NCBI GenBank assembly: GCA_942636505.2
Contig: CALOGB020000056.1
Coordinates: 744,001-808,000 of the forward strand
Length of the DNA stretch: 64,000 bases
Source of the DNA: an uncultured bacterium
GTDB taxonomy: Bacteria > Pseudomonadota > Alphaproteobacteria > Sphingomonadales > Sphingomonadaceae
Direction of reading: 5' to 3'
Below, piece by piece: positions 63,575 to 64,000 of this stretch. The notes under the pieces are model-generated. The model worked only from the letters and a program-made list of their open reading frames with translations, was not told where the DNA came from and searched no databases. A program made the position numbers and the translations under genes. How positions within the stretch are numbered: position 1 is the first letter of the stretch; every line of letters starts with the position of its first letter.

Positions 63575-64000
63575 TCAGAAGCCGACGCTGATCGTCCCGA
63601 ACATCTGGCGGGGTGCGACCGGAAACTGATTGAACGTCCCGCTCGCCGCGCCGATGCTGAGCGTCGAGGCGGCGCGCTTGTTCGTGATGTTGGTGACGTT
63701 GAGGCTGACCGTCGCCGTCTTGACGATCTCCCCTTCCGACAGCGGTACGCGCGCGGCAATGCGGCCGGACAGCGTGAAGTAGGACGGCACCGACAGGTCG
63801 TTGGTGTAGGTCGCGAACCGCTTGCCGATATAGTCCCCGACGAGTTGCGCGTCGAAGATGTCGTAATTGGCCGAGGCGGTGAACTTGTTGAGCCAGTCGG
63901 GGCTTCCCGGCACCTTCTTGCCCGCCGTGGCGACCGTGCTGGTGCCGCTGATGTAGTTCTCCTCGTAGCGCGAGTTGTTGTACGACAGCGCATCGTAGAA
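63575..64000 (-). CDS. TonB-dependent receptor, C-terminal part (cut by window edge)
   Basis: The last 142 codons of a receptor barrel are visible, open to the right edge of the window. Alternating barrel strands such as N-Y-I-S-G-T, Y-D-I-F-D-A-Q-L-V-G-D-Y and L-S-G-R-I-A-A-R-V-P end in T-I-S-V-G-F, a terminal aromatic typical of outer-membrane barrels. Also seen is V-S-L-N-V-T-N-I-T-N-K, a common strand near the end of these receptors. Its substrate cannot be judged from this part. It is convergent with the GST gene. Confidence 0.88.
   Translation of the reverse strand, partial: FYDALSYNNSRYEENYISGTSTVATAGKKVPGSPDWLNKFTASANYDIFDAQLVGDYIGKRFATYTNDLSVPSYFTLSGRIAARVPLSEGEIVKTATVSLNVTNITNKRAASTLSIGAASGTFNQFPVAPRQMFGTISVGF

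Overview
The window is about 64 kb of high-GC chromosomal DNA that most resembles a sphingomonad (Alphaproteobacteria, Sphingomonas-like). The evidence is the dusB-ntrB-ntrC-ntrY-ntrX-hfq-hflX order, a fused two-domain Hfq, bifunctional IspDF, three TonB-dependent receptors (one cut by the right edge), frequent ATGA/TGATG/TTGA gene overlaps, and palindromic intergenic repeats of the kind common in sphingomonads. I see no tRNA, rRNA, CRISPR array, IS element or prophage gene.

Layout. 1-9.5 kb: ppx (apparently coupled to a gene, probably ppk, cut by the left edge), an I78-type inhibitor lipoprotein, RNase D, aspS, an APC permease overlapping a PPK2 kinase, beta-carbonic anhydrase, lipA and a COQ10/RatA-like gene. 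9.5-21.6 kb: the cinA / small secreted protein / ispDF operon on the minus strand, then dusB, two nitrogen two-component systems, hfq and hflX on the plus strand, closed by convergent mazG. 21.6-29.6 kb: a minus-strand cassette of a 1341-aa Pls/PosA-type NRPS-like synthetase, a phosphopantetheinyl transferase and a GNAT acetyltransferase, divergent from an M1 aminopeptidase. 29.9-39.1 kb: a long minus-strand set (mltB, rlpA, dacA, holB, metG, tatD, MBL hydrolase, retropepsin-like protein), then a lone astB.

39.2-58.1 kb is an accessory uronate-polysaccharide locus. The minus-strand arm holds uxaC (with a large internal in-frame deletion), kduI, kduD, kdgK, a carboxylesterase and, from its own promoter, a large TonB receptor. 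A LacI regulator sits in the middle. The plus-strand arm holds an MhpD/FAH-family enzyme, an ExuT-like MFS transporter, a 1265-aa secreted LamG plus toroid-like protein of unrecognised family, a DUF885 metalloprotein and a GH43 enzyme. Four copies of a TGACACCGGTT motif lie in the three promoter regions and look like the LacI operator, so the locus reads as one regulon: outer-membrane uptake, extracytoplasmic depolymerisation, inner-membrane uptake and conversion to KDG/KDPG.

58.2-64 kb: a CPA1 Na+/H+ antiporter, a small unknown protein, a TonB siderophore receptor behind a Fur-box-like palindrome, a GST/glutaredoxin-2-like protein, and the 3' end of a third TonB receptor.

The best leads for something new are the Pls-like cassette (product unknown, possibly a homo-poly-amino-acid), the 1265-aa protein with its regulon, and the double Hfq. 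Start sites were chosen from Shine-Dalgarno spacing, signal peptides and overlaps, and often differ from the longest open frame. Family calls are by eye from motifs; no search was run.
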